In this document: positions 17,468 to 26,387 of the stretch, in pieces
How positions within the stretch are numbered: position 1 is the first letter of the stretch
Layout: each line of letters begins with the position of its first letter
Source: an uncultured Lachnospiraceae bacterium
GTDB lineage: Bacteria; Bacillota; Clostridia; Lachnospirales; Lachnospiraceae
Assembly: GCA_946558695.1 (NCBI GenBank)
Contig: CAMNTQ010000022.1
Coordinates: 1-52,033 of the forward strand
Reading direction: 5' to 3'
Length of the DNA: 52,033 bases
The notes under the pieces: generated by a model
The model's database searches: none
Seen by the model: only the letters and a program-made list of their open reading frames with translations
What the model was told of the DNA's origin: nothing
Program-made: the position numbers and the translations under genes

Positions 17468-18631
17468 CTAAACCGCTCTTATTCCATCCTTGATAACTGC
17501 CTTTATCTTAAGTTCCTGATCAAGAAGCACCAAATCTGCTTTTTTCCCTGCCGTTATAGAACCATAATCTTTGTATACCCCGAGCGCCTTGGCCGGATTC
17601 ATGGTCGCACAGGCAACTGCCGTCTCAAGAGGAAGACCCATCTTCTGAACCGCCGTCCTCATACAATCCATCAGATTCGTTGCCGAACCTGCCAGCGCGC
17701 CGTTAGAGACCAGTGTTGCACGATTTTCCGCTACATCCACCTCAAGTCCGCCAAGCAGATAACGGCCGTTTTGCATTCCTGTAGCACGCATACTGTCGCT
17801 GATCAGAATCATGCGGTCCGCCCCCATCATCTTAAAAGTGGCGCGGACAACCGCGGGATGAATGTGAACACCGTCACAGATCAGCTCAGCATTTACATGG
17901 GGACTGTCCGACACTGCCCCGACAACGCCCGGCGTCCTGTGAGAAAATGCCGGCATGGCATTGTACAGATGAACCGCGTGGTCCGCCCCCGCATCAAACG
18001 CCGCCTTCGCCGTATCATAGTCCGCATTGGTGTGGGCGAGAGATATATTTACCTTATCCTTCATCTGTCTGATAAATGATGAAAAATCTTTGTTCCTCTC
18101 CGGCGCAATCCCGATAAATTTCACAAGTCCCTTAGAAGCATCCAGAAACTTTTGACAGATATCCGCATCGCAGGAAATGATATTGCGCTCATCCTGCGCT
18201 CCTTTTTTCTCTATGCTGATAAACGGCCCTTCCATATTGATGCCGAGCAAGTCCGCCCCAAGTGCATGTTCCTTTTCCTCCGTCTCCTTATAGTCAGCCG
18301 CCGTCTCTAACACACGAATAAGCTCCTCCACAGGAAGGGTCATAGTCGCCGGGGAAATACCTGTCACTCCTACTGATGCCTCATATTTTGCGATCTCTCT
18401 GATAGCTTCCTTTGTCCCATCACAAAAATCATATCCCATACAGCCGTGAAAATGAATATCAATGAGACCGGGTATGGCATACGCACCTTCACCGTCAATG
18501 ATCTCACCGCCTGCATTTACTTCGTCTTCATCATGAAGAGACACTCCCGAAAAATACCCGTTCTTTATCTCTATTGCTCCCTTTGCAAAAGTCTTGTCTT
18601 CCGTATAAATGTTTACATTTTTAATAATCAT
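17468..18631 (-). CDS. nagA: N-acetylglucosamine-6-phosphate deacetylase
   Basis: Removes acetate from GlcNAc-6-P to give GlcN-6-P. 387 residues from the ATG at 18631, which follows GGGGGAAAAG and overlaps the regulator gene upstream. DIHFHGCMGYDF holds the N-terminal metal His residues, ISLAHTNADYD and AVHLYNAMPAF give further metal/substrate histidines, and LISDSMRATG carries the catalytic Asp. It is the last gene of the nan operon; product goes to NagB, encoded at the other end of the cluster. Confidence 0.95.
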   Translation of the reverse strand: MIIKNVNIYTEDKTFAKGAIEIKNGYFSGVSLHDEDEVNAGGEIIDGEGAYAIPGLIDIHFHGCMGYDFCDGTKEAIREIAKYEASVGVTGISPATMTLPVEELIRVLETAADYKETEEKEHALGADLLGINMEGPFISIEKKGAQDERNIISCDADICQKFLDASKGLVKFIGIAPERNKDFSSFIRQMKDKVNISLAHTNADYDTAKAAFDAGADHAVHLYNAMPAFSHRTPGVVGAVSDSPHVNAELICDGVHIHPAVVRATFKMMGADRMILISDSMRATGMQNGRYLLGGLEVDVAENRATLVSNGALAGSATNLMDCMRTAVQKMGLPLETAVACATMNPAKALGVYKDYGSITAGKKADLVLLDQELKIKAVIKDGIRAV

Positions 18632-19448
18632 ATTCTTTTCCCCCAAGCGCACGTAAAGTATCATCGTGGAATGTTTCTATCTGATATTTATCCTGCTCCA
18701 CGTAGCAGGAATAGATAATGTCAAGCATGACCAGAATCGGAAACTGCGGAGAGATCAGATTGCCATAGTTCAGATGCTTTAACGACGGAACCAGCAGTAA
18801 TTCATCGCAGAATTCATAATACTCCTCTTTATTGTGAGTTGTGACCAGCACCGTCTTAGCGCCTCTGTTACGGGACTCCCGCAGCAGAAACTGCACTCCC
18901 TTGCGCTCGCCGCTGAGACTGATTCCTACGATCAGACTTCTTTCATTTTGAAATACGGCCTGCATATACATCCGGTCGATATCCTTGACGGCATGGATGT
19001 TAACGCCCACCCTCATAAACCGCATCTCCATCTCGTCCGCTGCAAATCCAGAGCTTCCCATACCGCACACAAACACACGCTCCGCCCTCGCAAGATACCT
19101 CGCGATCCGCCCTACCTGAGTCTCATCCATGAGACTGTAAGTTTTGTTGAGAAGCTCTTGATAAGCATTTAAGACAGTCCTCGTATTTCCGGTAATGGAC
19201 TCCGGCTTTTCTACAAAATTTTCCTCATACTGGTATATAAATTCCCGATACCCCCGATAGCCGCATTTCTTCGCGAATCTTGACAAGGATGCTTCCGATA
19301 CATACAGCCTTTCAGAAACAGACTTTGCGGAAAAATCCATCTTTTCACGGTTCTGGATAAAATAATCGGCAATATTCTTTTCCACCGTCGTAAAATTGTC
19401 ATAATTCGCTTCGATCACCGGCACTACTGACTTAACATAGTATTCCAT
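18621..19448 (-). CDS. MurR/RpiR family regulator of the nan cluster
   Basis: 275 residues from the ATG at 19448, chosen because AAAGGTGAGG lies five bases upstream. N-terminal RpiR helix-turn-helix (FSAKSVSERLYVSEASLSRF), C-terminal SIS sugar-phosphate-binding domain (ERVFVCGMGSSGFAADEM; LIVGISLSGERKG). RpiR proteins in nan clusters sense ManNAc-6-P or GlcNAc-6-P. It lies between the ROK kinase and nagA genes, so it controls its own operon. Candidate operators lie between nanE and nagB. Confidence 0.92.
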   Translation of the reverse strand: MEYYVKSVVPVIEANYDNFTTVEKNIADYFIQNREKMDFSAKSVSERLYVSEASLSRFAKKCGYRGYREFIYQYEENFVEKPESITGNTRTVLNAYQELLNKTYSLMDETQVGRIARYLARAERVFVCGMGSSGFAADEMEMRFMRVGVNIHAVKDIDRMYMQAVFQNERSLIVGISLSGERKGVQFLLRESRNRGAKTVLVTTHNKEEYYEFCDELLLVPSLKHLNYGNLISPQFPILVMLDIIYSCYVEQDKYQIETFHDDTLRALGGKEYDY

Positions 19449-19474
19449 CTTGTCCTCACCTTTATTCTGTTCTG

Positions 19475-20365
19475 TCACTCTTCAAGACGATGCTGCCGGA
19501 AATGATAGAATGCTCCCAGCATCCCCGCATCATTTTTATGTTTCGCAAAAGCCAGTCTGGTATGCCTTGCTATCTCTGGGACCAGATACTTGGCAACGGC
19601 ATTCTCTATCCTTTCTTTTAAGAACGCCTCCTGCGCCATAATACCGCCGCCAAGCACTACAATCTCTGGATTCAGCACATAACAGATATTGGAGATTCCC
19701 TGTCCGAGAACATCTGACATCTCATCAATAGCACGGACGCACAGCTCATCACCCTGCTTTGCAGATTCAAAAATCCGATAGCCGCTCCAATACTTGTCTG
19801 GTTCCCTCTTCCATCCTGCCACTTTCTTTGTCAGAATACTTGCCGCCCCAAGAGTCTGAAAATCGCTGTCCTTAAGACTCATATATCCCACCTCGCAGGC
19901 ACTGCCGCTGCATCCTCTAAAAACCTTACCGTCAATCACAGCACATCCGCCGATGCCAGTTCCAACCGTAAGTATCAGGGCGATTCTGCTGCCCGCCGCC
20001 GCGCCGGTATAAAACTCCGCAAGTCCGGCACAGTTCACATCATTTTCCACCTCACAGGGAATGCAAAATCTCTCCTCTAATCTCTTCTTGTACTCCGTAC
20101 CTGCATAATCTGGAATCAGCGGAGCAGAATACGTGATCACTCCCTCATCCGTATCTACCATTCCGGCTGTCGATATACAGATTCCGCTGATGTCCTCTTG
20201 TACGCAATAACTTTCAACAATATTCTCCACTTTGTCAAAAATAGCCGGCCCGCCTTTTTTTGCCTCTGTATCCGTCACTTCTCTGGTGAGAATGTGCCCA
20301 TCCTCCCTGATGAGTCCATATTTAATCGCAGTTCCGCCAATGTCAATACTTACATATCTATTCAT
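19475..20365 (-). CDS. nanK: ROK family kinase, probable N-acetylmannosamine kinase
   Basis: 296 residues with the N-terminal ATP loop DIGGTAIKYG and the second phosphate motif TVGTGIGGCAVIDG. It lacks the CxCGxxGC zinc motif typical of many ROK sugar kinases; the corresponding stretch reads EVGYMSLKD. Location between YhcH and the RpiR regulator in a nanE-nanA cluster implies phosphorylation of ManNAc to ManNAc-6-P, the step needed between NanA and NanE. Glucokinase activity is the main alternative. Confidence 0.82.
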   Translation of the reverse strand: MNRYVSIDIGGTAIKYGLIREDGHILTREVTDTEAKKGGPAIFDKVENIVESYCVQEDISGICISTAGMVDTDEGVITYSAPLIPDYAGTEYKKRLEERFCIPCEVENDVNCAGLAEFYTGAAAGSRIALILTVGTGIGGCAVIDGKVFRGCSGSACEVGYMSLKDSDFQTLGAASILTKKVAGWKREPDKYWSGYRIFESAKQGDELCVRAIDEMSDVLGQGISNICYVLNPEIVVLGGGIMAQEAFLKERIENAVAKYLVPEIARHTRLAFAKHKNDAGMLGAFYHFRQHRLEE

Positions 20366-20470
20366 ATCTACTCTGTCCGTCTTTCATTATAATATATTGT
20401 GATATAGTGGTCAAATAATTCTGTTAATATAGCTGGATAGTGTTTGGGGACGCAGCACATCCGCCAAGGT

Positions 20471-20926
20471 TCACTGACCGATCCGAACTTTAAATATTGC
20501 TTTTTTGAGCAGCACAGGTTTTTCTGCCGCTACTCCCGTCCGATGACCGTCAGTTGGATAACACACAAGGAAGTCTCCGGGCCTTAATATAACAGACCCG
20601 TTCTTCTCCCCTTCCATCGGCAGAAAATCATCTTTTTTTACATATTCTTTCAAGTGCATATTACCGATGAAGTTCACATCTATCTGTTCCTCTCCCCGAA
20701 GCATCACATGGACATCCAGATAATCCTTATGCGCCTCCCAAAATCGGTTCTCAGGTGCAGTCGTCTCATATTCTGCTACATTTACAAACAATCTTTCGCC
20801 GTCGATCTCATAACTTCCCTTTTCAAAGACAGAAAGTTTGTGATTTTTCAGATACTCAAAACACGTTTTCACAGTGTCCTCTAAAAACGAAAACTCTTTC
20901 AGGTTATCTACATTTCCGAATATCAT
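20471..20926 (-). CDS. YhcH/YjgK/YiaL family protein (sialic acid anomerase type)
   Basis: 151 residues, the normal family length. Motifs: LDVHVMLRGEEQIDVNF (cupin-like metal site His), FLVCYPTDGHRTGV and a late VLLKKAIFKV, as in E. coli NanQ/YhcH. The family opens or interconverts sugar anomers; NanQ acts on sialic acid. It sits between the symporter and kinase genes in the nan operon. Confidence 0.88.
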   Translation of the reverse strand: MIFGNVDNLKEFSFLEDTVKTCFEYLKNHKLSVFEKGSYEIDGERLFVNVAEYETTAPENRFWEAHKDYLDVHVMLRGEEQIDVNFIGNMHLKEYVKKDDFLPMEGEKNGSVILRPGDFLVCYPTDGHRTGVAAEKPVLLKKAIFKVRIGQ

Positions 20927-20937
20927 ATATATCCCTC

Positions 20938-22443
20938 CTACACGTTATATATGGTAGTATGCGGCGCCGGTACGGATGCATCCTTCTTAAGCTTCCTCCA
21001 TACAAGACTTGCCGGAATTCCTACCGCTAAAGAAACGGCAATGGAAATAATAGAGTAAGACCAGATGGATACCGCCTCTGCCGGGACAAAATACTTGATG
21101 CCTACCATCACTGCCGAGGCTGCGATAAATGCCATTGTCGCGCCAAATGTATTGGCAACCTTCGTAAATGCGCCGAGGATAAATGTTCCGATCAGAATTC
21201 CAAGTACCAGACCCATGAATCCGTTGAACCATTCATATGCTGACTTCACGCCGCCATTTGCAAGAATCATAGATACGGCGATTGCAAATATACCTACGAC
21301 TAAAGATACATACTGTCCGATCTTTGTCTGTTTCTCGAAGCTTAATTCCTTTTTTGTAAGACGCGCCTGAATATCCAGTGTCCAACTGGAAGCCACGGAG
21401 TTAAGCCCTGTTGACAGCGTGGACTGCGACGCCGCATAGATCGCCGCAAGAAGGATTCCCGTTATGCCTACCGGAAGTTCGAAGGCGATGTAGGATGCAA
21501 AGATCTGATCCTGCGCCGCTGCCGGAGGAAGCGCATTCTGCTGATAGAATACATAAAGTCCCGTACCGATCAAGTAGAATACTGTTGCGATAAAGATAGA
21601 GAGCGCACCGTTTGTCAACATCATTTTATTTAACTTCTTCGTATCTGTCGTTGTCGTAAAACGCTGAACAATATCCTGACTCGATACATAGGAACCCATC
21701 GTATTAAACCCAGCTCCTACTATCATAATAAATACGCTGTCCTTTAAAATGTTTATATCGAAAATCGGCTGATCAACCGCAAGGAATTTATGTTCATTTG
21801 CCAGCGCGCCAAATACGGCGCCGACTCCTCCGTCGATATGCACCAGCAGAAATATCAGTGCAAATGTAACTCCGATCAGTAATACGGAACCCTGTATAAA
21901 GTCTGTCCAGAGTACGGATTTCAGCCCGCCGGTGTAAGAGTAGATGATAGCGATCACTCCCATAATGATAATCAGTAAATTGACACTGATTCCAGTAAGG
22001 CTTCCAAGTACCATGCACGGAAGGTACATAATGATAGACATACGCCCCACCTGATAGATAATGAACATAACCGCTCCCAGCACACGGAGTCCCTTGCTTC
22101 CAAACCGAAGTTCCAGATAATGATATGCCGTATCAATATCAAGCCTGCTGTAAATCGGCAGGAAAAACCGGATCGTAAGAGGAATCGCCAGTAACATGCC
22201 AAGCTGCGCAAACCACATGATCCATGTTCCGGCATAAGAGTTACCTGCCAGCGACAAGAATGAAATCGGACTTAACAGTGTAGCAAATATAGATACGGAC
22301 GTCACCCACCACGGCACTGTTCCGTCTCCCTTAAAATATTCTTTCCCCTTCATCTCCTTCTTTGCAAAGTGCAATCCTGCAAACAATACTGCTGCCAAAT
22401 ACACAATCAGAATAACCAAATCAACTATTGTAAATCCCTGCAT
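20938..22443 (-). CDS. Sodium:solute symporter, probable sialic acid importer
   Basis: 501 residues with about 13 membrane helices. Begins FTIVDLVILIVYLAAVLFAG, an SSS-family first helix; later segments YLELRFGSKG and YSYTGGLKSVLWTDFIQG are the family signature. SSS-type SiaT proteins import N-acetylneuraminate with Na+. The gene follows nanA by 26 bases and is the only transporter in the cluster, so uptake of free sialic acid is the natural reading. Confidence 0.92.
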   Translation of the reverse strand: MQGFTIVDLVILIVYLAAVLFAGLHFAKKEMKGKEYFKGDGTVPWWVTSVSIFATLLSPISFLSLAGNSYAGTWIMWFAQLGMLLAIPLTIRFFLPIYSRLDIDTAYHYLELRFGSKGLRVLGAVMFIIYQVGRMSIIMYLPCMVLGSLTGISVNLLIIIMGVIAIIYSYTGGLKSVLWTDFIQGSVLLIGVTFALIFLLVHIDGGVGAVFGALANEHKFLAVDQPIFDINILKDSVFIMIVGAGFNTMGSYVSSQDIVQRFTTTTDTKKLNKMMLTNGALSIFIATVFYLIGTGLYVFYQQNALPPAAAQDQIFASYIAFELPVGITGILLAAIYAASQSTLSTGLNSVASSWTLDIQARLTKKELSFEKQTKIGQYVSLVVGIFAIAVSMILANGGVKSAYEWFNGFMGLVLGILIGTFILGAFTKVANTFGATMAFIAASAVMVGIKYFVPAEAVSIWSYSIISIAVSLAVGIPASLVWRKLKKDASVPAPHTTIYNV

Positions 22444-22468
22444 TTTTTTCCTCCTTATCCCATGTCTG

Positions 22469-23389
22469 CTAGCACTGATATTTTTCTTTTGCGTCGCGAA
22501 TCATCTTAGCCGCCTCATTCACAATTGCTTCATCGCTGTCTGTCAGCGCCGGAAGCGGCTTTCTTACTCCTCCAAGTTCCAGATTCTCGTTGATCTTAAG
22601 GACTTCCTTGATCACACCGTACATATTGCCATGGGCAGAGCACATCTTATAGATAATTTCATTAACCGCATACTGAATCTCTTTTGCCCTTCCAAGTTCG
22701 CCGGACTTCACATATTCGTCCATCTTAAGGAACAGCTCCGGCATAGCCCCGTAGGTTCCGCCGATCGCTCCCTCTGCTCCGATGATCCGTCCGCTGATAA
22801 ACTGCTCGTCCGGTCCGTTAAAGATTACATAATCATCTCCTGCTGCCGCTTTGAACATCTGGATATCCTGCACCGGCATAGAGGAATTCTTAACGCCGAT
22901 GACTTTTGGATTCTTCCTCATCTCGTCAAACAGATTCATCGTAAGCGCAACTCCCGCAAGCTGCGGAATATTATAAATGACAAAGTCTGTATGCGGCGCT
23001 GCCATGCTGATATCATTCCAGTACTGTGCGATCGCATGCTCCGGCAGCCGGAAATAAATAGGTGGAATTGCGGCAATTGCGTCTGCACCGGCGCTTTCCG
23101 CATGACGGGCGAGTTCCATGCTGTCTTTTGTATTGTTACAAGCCACATGCGCAATGACTGTAAGCCTTCCTTGTGCCGCCTCCATCACATTTTCCAGCAC
23201 CAGCTTTTTATCCTCTACACTCTGGTAGATACATTCCCCGGATGAACCATTTACATAGACACCCTTCACACCTTTCTCTACAAAATACTTTGTAAGAGCC
23301 TGTACACCCTTAGGACTTATATTGCCCTCCTTGTCATAGCATGCATAAAATGCCGGGATAACGCCTTTGTACTTGTCAAGTTTCCTCAT
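22469..23389 (-). CDS. nanA: N-acetylneuraminate lyase
   Basis: Aldolase splitting Neu5Ac into ManNAc and pyruvate. 306 residues, a DapA-family TIM barrel. GSSGE (48-52) is the substrate carboxylate loop, Tyr139 (IYNIPQLAG) the proton relay, and Lys167 (VIGVKNSS) the Schiff-base lysine. Residue pattern and position next to nanE favour NanA over dihydrodipicolinate synthase. Confidence 0.94.
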   Translation of the reverse strand: MRKLDKYKGVIPAFYACYDKEGNISPKGVQALTKYFVEKGVKGVYVNGSSGECIYQSVEDKKLVLENVMEAAQGRLTVIAHVACNNTKDSMELARHAESAGADAIAAIPPIYFRLPEHAIAQYWNDISMAAPHTDFVIYNIPQLAGVALTMNLFDEMRKNPKVIGVKNSSMPVQDIQMFKAAAGDDYVIFNGPDEQFISGRIIGAEGAIGGTYGAMPELFLKMDEYVKSGELGRAKEIQYAVNEIIYKMCSAHGNMYGVIKEVLKINENLELGGVRKPLPALTDSDEAIVNEAAKMIRDAKEKYQC

Positions 23390-23461
23390 GATACTTTTCT
23401 CCTTTTCTTTTTTGAATGATTTTTAAACCAAATGCTACCGTTCTCTTTGCTGCGCAATACC

Positions 23462-24151
23462 TCAGGCAAGTACTTCCGCAAATGTCTTCGTGATTAACTG
23501 CGGTCTTGTGATGGCCGAACCCACAACCACACTGTACGCCCCAAGCTCAATGACACGTTTCGCCTTCTGCGGCGTATTGATATTCCCTTCCGCAATGACT
23601 CTGTGCTCCGCCTTTTCAATGATCTCTCGTAAAATCCTGAAATCATCCGCCTCAATCCGATCATGCATGCTCTGCTCGGTATACCCAACCATTGTCGTCC
23701 CGATAAAATCAAACCCTAATTCATCCGCATGAAGCGCTTCCTCTACCGTGGAACAATCTGCCATCCAGAGCTGATCCGGATATTTTTTCTTAACTTCCCG
23801 GAAGAACTCGTCCAGCGTTACGCCTTGCGGGCGAATTGCCCCTGTCGCATCAAGCGCAATGATTTCCGGCCGGACCTCCATCAACTCATCCACTTCCTTC
23901 ATAGTCGGCGTAATATAGACTTTGCTGTCGGCGTAGTCTCTTTTCACGATCCCTATGATCGGAAGACGGACTGTTTCCTTGATTTCTTTGATATCTTCTT
24001 TTGTGTTGGCGCGGATACCATACGCTCCTCCCTCCTTCGCCGCCAGTGCCATCCTTCCCATAATAAAGGAAGAGTGAAGCGGCTCGTGAGGCAATGCCTG
24101 ACAGGACACAATCAATTTGCCCTTAAGACTTTCTACCTTTTTTTCTGTCAT
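23462..24151 (-). CDS. nanE: N-acetylmannosamine-6-phosphate 2-epimerase
   Basis: Converts ManNAc-6-P to GlcNAc-6-P. 229 residues, normal length. Starts with GKLIVSCQALPHEPLHSS, typical of NanE; PIIGIVKRDY, ALDATG, MADCSTVEEA and IAEGNINTPQ follow, with the phosphate loop at GAYSVVVGSAITRP. It is the first gene of the minus-strand nan operon. Confidence 0.95.
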   Translation of the reverse strand: MTEKKVESLKGKLIVSCQALPHEPLHSSFIMGRMALAAKEGGAYGIRANTKEDIKEIKETVRLPIIGIVKRDYADSKVYITPTMKEVDELMEVRPEIIALDATGAIRPQGVTLDEFFREVKKKYPDQLWMADCSTVEEALHADELGFDFIGTTMVGYTEQSMHDRIEADDFRILREIIEKAEHRVIAEGNINTPQKAKRVIELGAYSVVVGSAITRPQLITKTFAEVLA

Positions 24152-24180
24152 TTACGTTGCCCTCCTTTTTTGTAGTCTCA

Positions 24181-24208
24181 AGTATATCATCTAAGAATTC
24201 ATTTTCAA
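24181..24208 (-). promoter_or_regulatory. Promoter of the nan operon
   Basis: Minus strand: TTGAAA (24208-24203), 16 bases, TATACT (24186-24181). The -10 box is about 30 bases before the nanE start. The hexamers and spacing are identical to those of the divergent nagB promoter. Confidence 0.75.
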
Positions 24209-24225
24209 TACTTTTACAATGCATA

Positions 24226-24335
24226 GAAAGTTCTTTCATGTTCTTTCAAATACAGCTGATTAATGCTTTCTTTCTGCAGTTTTTCATTGGTAAATGTGCA
24301 CAAATAAAAGTACTTTCTTTCGTTATATGAAAGTA
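24226..24335. promoter_or_regulatory. Candidate RpiR-type operators between nanE and nagB
   Basis: Two sets of related elements. TACTTTC (24311-24317) and GAAAGTA (24329-24335) form a dyad with 11 bases between. GAAAGTTCTTTC at 24226-24237 is a compact dyad, and TTCTTTCA recurs exactly one helical turn apart (24231-24238, 24241-24248). The first set is near the nagB promoter and the second near the nan promoter, so one regulator could control both. Confidence 0.6.
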
Positions 24336-24356
24336 TCTCCAATTATAAGGTTTTTA

Positions 24357-24384
24357 TTGAAATTATTATTTTTATTGATATACT
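24357..24384 (+). promoter_or_regulatory. Promoter of nagB
   Basis: TTGAAA (24357-24362), 16-base spacer, TATACT (24379-24384). It is a mirror copy of the nan operon promoter, which suggests coordinated control. Confidence 0.75.
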
Positions 24385-24432
24385 AATAGAAAGGCATTAG
24401 TAAATAATGTGAAAAGAAAGGAAATAAGAGGT

Positions 24433-25158
24433 ATGATTATTTGTAGAGCAAAAGATTACGAAGAATTAAGTCGGAAGGCGGCAAATGTTATCGCCGCACA
24501 GGTTATTATGAAACCGGACTGCGTGCTGGGGCTTGCTACCGGTTCTTCTCCGATCGGAACGTACGAACAGTTAATTGAATGGTATAAAAAGGGAGATTTG
24601 GATTTTTCTAAAGTATCCAGCGTTAATCTGGACGAATACAAAGGTCTCAATCCAGAAAATGATCAGAGTTACCGTTACTTTATGAACACGCACTTTTTTG
24701 ACCATGTGAATATTGATAAGGCAAACACTTCCGTTCCGGACGGCTTAGAGCCGGATTCTGACAAAGCATGCAGGAAATATGATGAAATCATTGAAAAAAG
24801 CGGCGGCGTAGATCTGCAGCTTCTCGGCCTTGGACATAACGGGCATATCGGATTCAACGAGCCGTGCGATGTATTCCCAAGCGGAACACACTGTGTAGAC
24901 CTTGCTCCAAGCACGATTGAAGCTAACAAACGCTTCTTTGCATCCGAGGCCGATGTACCGCGTCAGGCATACACTATGGGAATCCGCAGTATCATGCTGG
25001 CGAAAAAGATTGTCGTAGTAGTAAGCGGCGAGGATAAGTCTGATATCCTAAAGAAAGTAGTATGCGGACCGATTACTCCGCAGGTTCCGGCATCGATACT
25101 GCAGCTTCATCCGGACGTTGTGATCGTGGCAGACGAAGCAGCGTTATCGAAGATGTAA
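24433..25158 (+). CDS. nagB: Glucosamine-6-phosphate deaminase
   Basis: Converts GlcN-6-P to fructose-6-P and ammonia, delivering sialic acid carbon to glycolysis. 241 residues from the ATG at 24433 (MIICRAKDYEEL), matching the usual start; a GTG at 24409 would add eight basic residues. LGLATGSSPIGTY is the phosphate loop, NLDEYKGL holds the catalytic Asp, and LGLGHNGHIGFNEP holds the catalytic His and Glu. Transcribed away from the nan operon. Confidence 0.95.
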   Translation: MIICRAKDYEELSRKAANVIAAQVIMKPDCVLGLATGSSPIGTYEQLIEWYKKGDLDFSKVSSVNLDEYKGLNPENDQSYRYFMNTHFFDHVNIDKANTSVPDGLEPDSDKACRKYDEIIEKSGGVDLQLLGLGHNGHIGFNEPCDVFPSGTHCVDLAPSTIEANKRFFASEADVPRQAYTMGIRSIMLAKKIVVVVSGEDKSDILKKVVCGPITPQVPASILQLHPDVVIVADEAALSKM

Positions 25159-25196
25159 GACAATCAGAAAGAGTTCTTAATGTAGAAAAACGCAAA

Positions 25197-25224
25197 GGGG
25201 CAGTCTATTTTTCGGACAGCCCCC
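25197..25224 (+). terminator. Terminator-like hairpin after nagB
   Basis: GGGG-CA-GTC pairs with GAC-AG-CCCC around a loop of T-rich bases. The plus strand lacks a clear T-run; the minus strand shows TTTGCGTTTTT after the stem. Direction of use is uncertain. Confidence 0.45.
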
Positions 25225-25230
25225 TTAGAT

Positions 25231-25395
25231 TTAAAGGGGAAAAGGACAGCGCCTAACATTCCTGATCCACATTCCTCTTTTGATCTCTCTTACAAGCTCC
25301 TCTGCCTGTTTCATATCGTTTTTATTTATATAGATTGAATAACACCGAGCCTGCCCTGCAATCTCCCATATCTTTATCCTTTCTTCATATGAAAT
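25231..25395 (-). pseudogene. Open fragment without start codon (possible gene remnant)
   Basis: A 54-codon stretch open from stop to stop on the minus strand reads like real protein (it contains YSIYINKNDMKQAEELVREI), with strong charge patterning. No ATG, GTG or TTG begins it with a ribosome site; the only internal Met is about halfway. I do not recognise the family. It lies in the 301-base gap between nagB and the exporter gene and could be the tail of a deleted gene. Confidence 0.3.
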
Positions 25396-25459
25396 CTACG
25401 CTCTTTTGAAGCAGGCGAACGCCGTTCGGCTGACATAACTAAGGAGGAATCAAATTACT

Positions 25460-26323
25460 ATGCATATGCAGTATCATTTTAATAAAAATATTTTGTTTTT
25501 ACATATTGCCGTCATGCTTTTCGGCCTGTCGGGTGTTATCGGGCAATTTGTTGAAATTTCTTCTGTTATGGTCGCTCTTGGCAGAGTAATCAGTTCTTCT
25601 TTATTATTGTTTTTGATCGCGATAGTGAAAAAGGACACGCTGAAGCTCAACTCGAAAAAAGATTATAGTCTGATTGTTCTGACCGGAATCGTAATGGCGG
25701 TTCACTGGACTACCTTTTTCCAGTCAATACAGGTTTCTTCCGTAGCGATCGGAACGATTACATTTTCCACCTTTCCATTGTTCCTGACCTTTTTCGAGCC
25801 TCTTATATTTCACGAGAAGCTTCGTAGACAGAGTATTTTCACGGCAGTCATCTTAATGACCGGCGTCGTCATCACCATACCGGAATTTTCCATTGAAAAT
25901 AACACGACTGTCGGAATCATCTGGGGAATGATCTGCAGCTTTACTTATGCGATCATGACACTGGCAAACCGCTATTTTTCATCCCGGTATACAGGCAGGA
26001 TTGTATGCCTGTATGAGCAGGGGACTGCCGCTATCGTACTTCTCCCTGCACTTTTCATCACAAAAACGCAGTGGCGTACGCCAGACATTATCGGAGTCGC
26101 TTTTATTGGATTCATCTGCACGGCATTTGCCTATTCCCTATATGTGTCCGCTCAAAAAAATGTTAAGGCGCAGACTGCCGGAATTATCTCTGGAATGGAG
26201 ACAGTCTATGGCATTCTCTATGCGCTGCTGTTTCTCGGGGAGATCCCAAGCGGGCGGGAACTCGTGGGCGGCTCCGTGATACTAGGGGTTGCGATGTACT
26301 CGTCTTTAAAAAGCGACAAGTAA
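25460..26323 (+). CDS. DMT superfamily (EamA) transporter
   Basis: 287 residues with ten predicted membrane helices in two EamA repeats, the RhaT/YdcZ-like drug/metabolite exporter layout. The second half ends with the usual ETVYGILYALLFLGE segment. AAGGAGG lies 12 bases before the ATG, slightly far; an in-frame ATG six bases later is an option. Substrate cannot be read. It stands alone, ended by a bidirectional terminator. Confidence 0.88.
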   Translation: MHMQYHFNKNILFLHIAVMLFGLSGVIGQFVEISSVMVALGRVISSSLLLFLIAIVKKDTLKLNSKKDYSLIVLTGIVMAVHWTTFFQSIQVSSVAIGTITFSTFPLFLTFFEPLIFHEKLRRQSIFTAVILMTGVVITIPEFSIENNTTVGIIWGMICSFTYAIMTLANRYFSSRYTGRIVCLYEQGTAAIVLLPALFITKTQWRTPDIIGVAFIGFICTAFAYSLYVSAQKNVKAQTAGIISGMETVYGILYALLFLGEIPSGRELVGGSVILGVAMYSSLKSDK

Positions 26324-26357
26324 ACAGGTGTCTTAAACGCTTCCTAAAAATAATTTG

Positions 26358-26387
26358 GGCAGGAAGAATATCTTCCTGCCGCTGTTT
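26358..26387. terminator. Bidirectional terminator
   Basis: Perfect 10-bp stem (26358-26367 with 26371-26380) with a 3-base loop, between the convergent exporter and CobW genes. The plus side continues GCTGTTTTA, the minus side CAAATTATTTTTA. Confidence 0.85.

Noticed and set aside
22469-23389. Dihydrodipicolinate synthase (dapA)
   Set aside because: Residue pattern around Lys167 and the nanE/kinase/YhcH context favour N-acetylneuraminate lyase.
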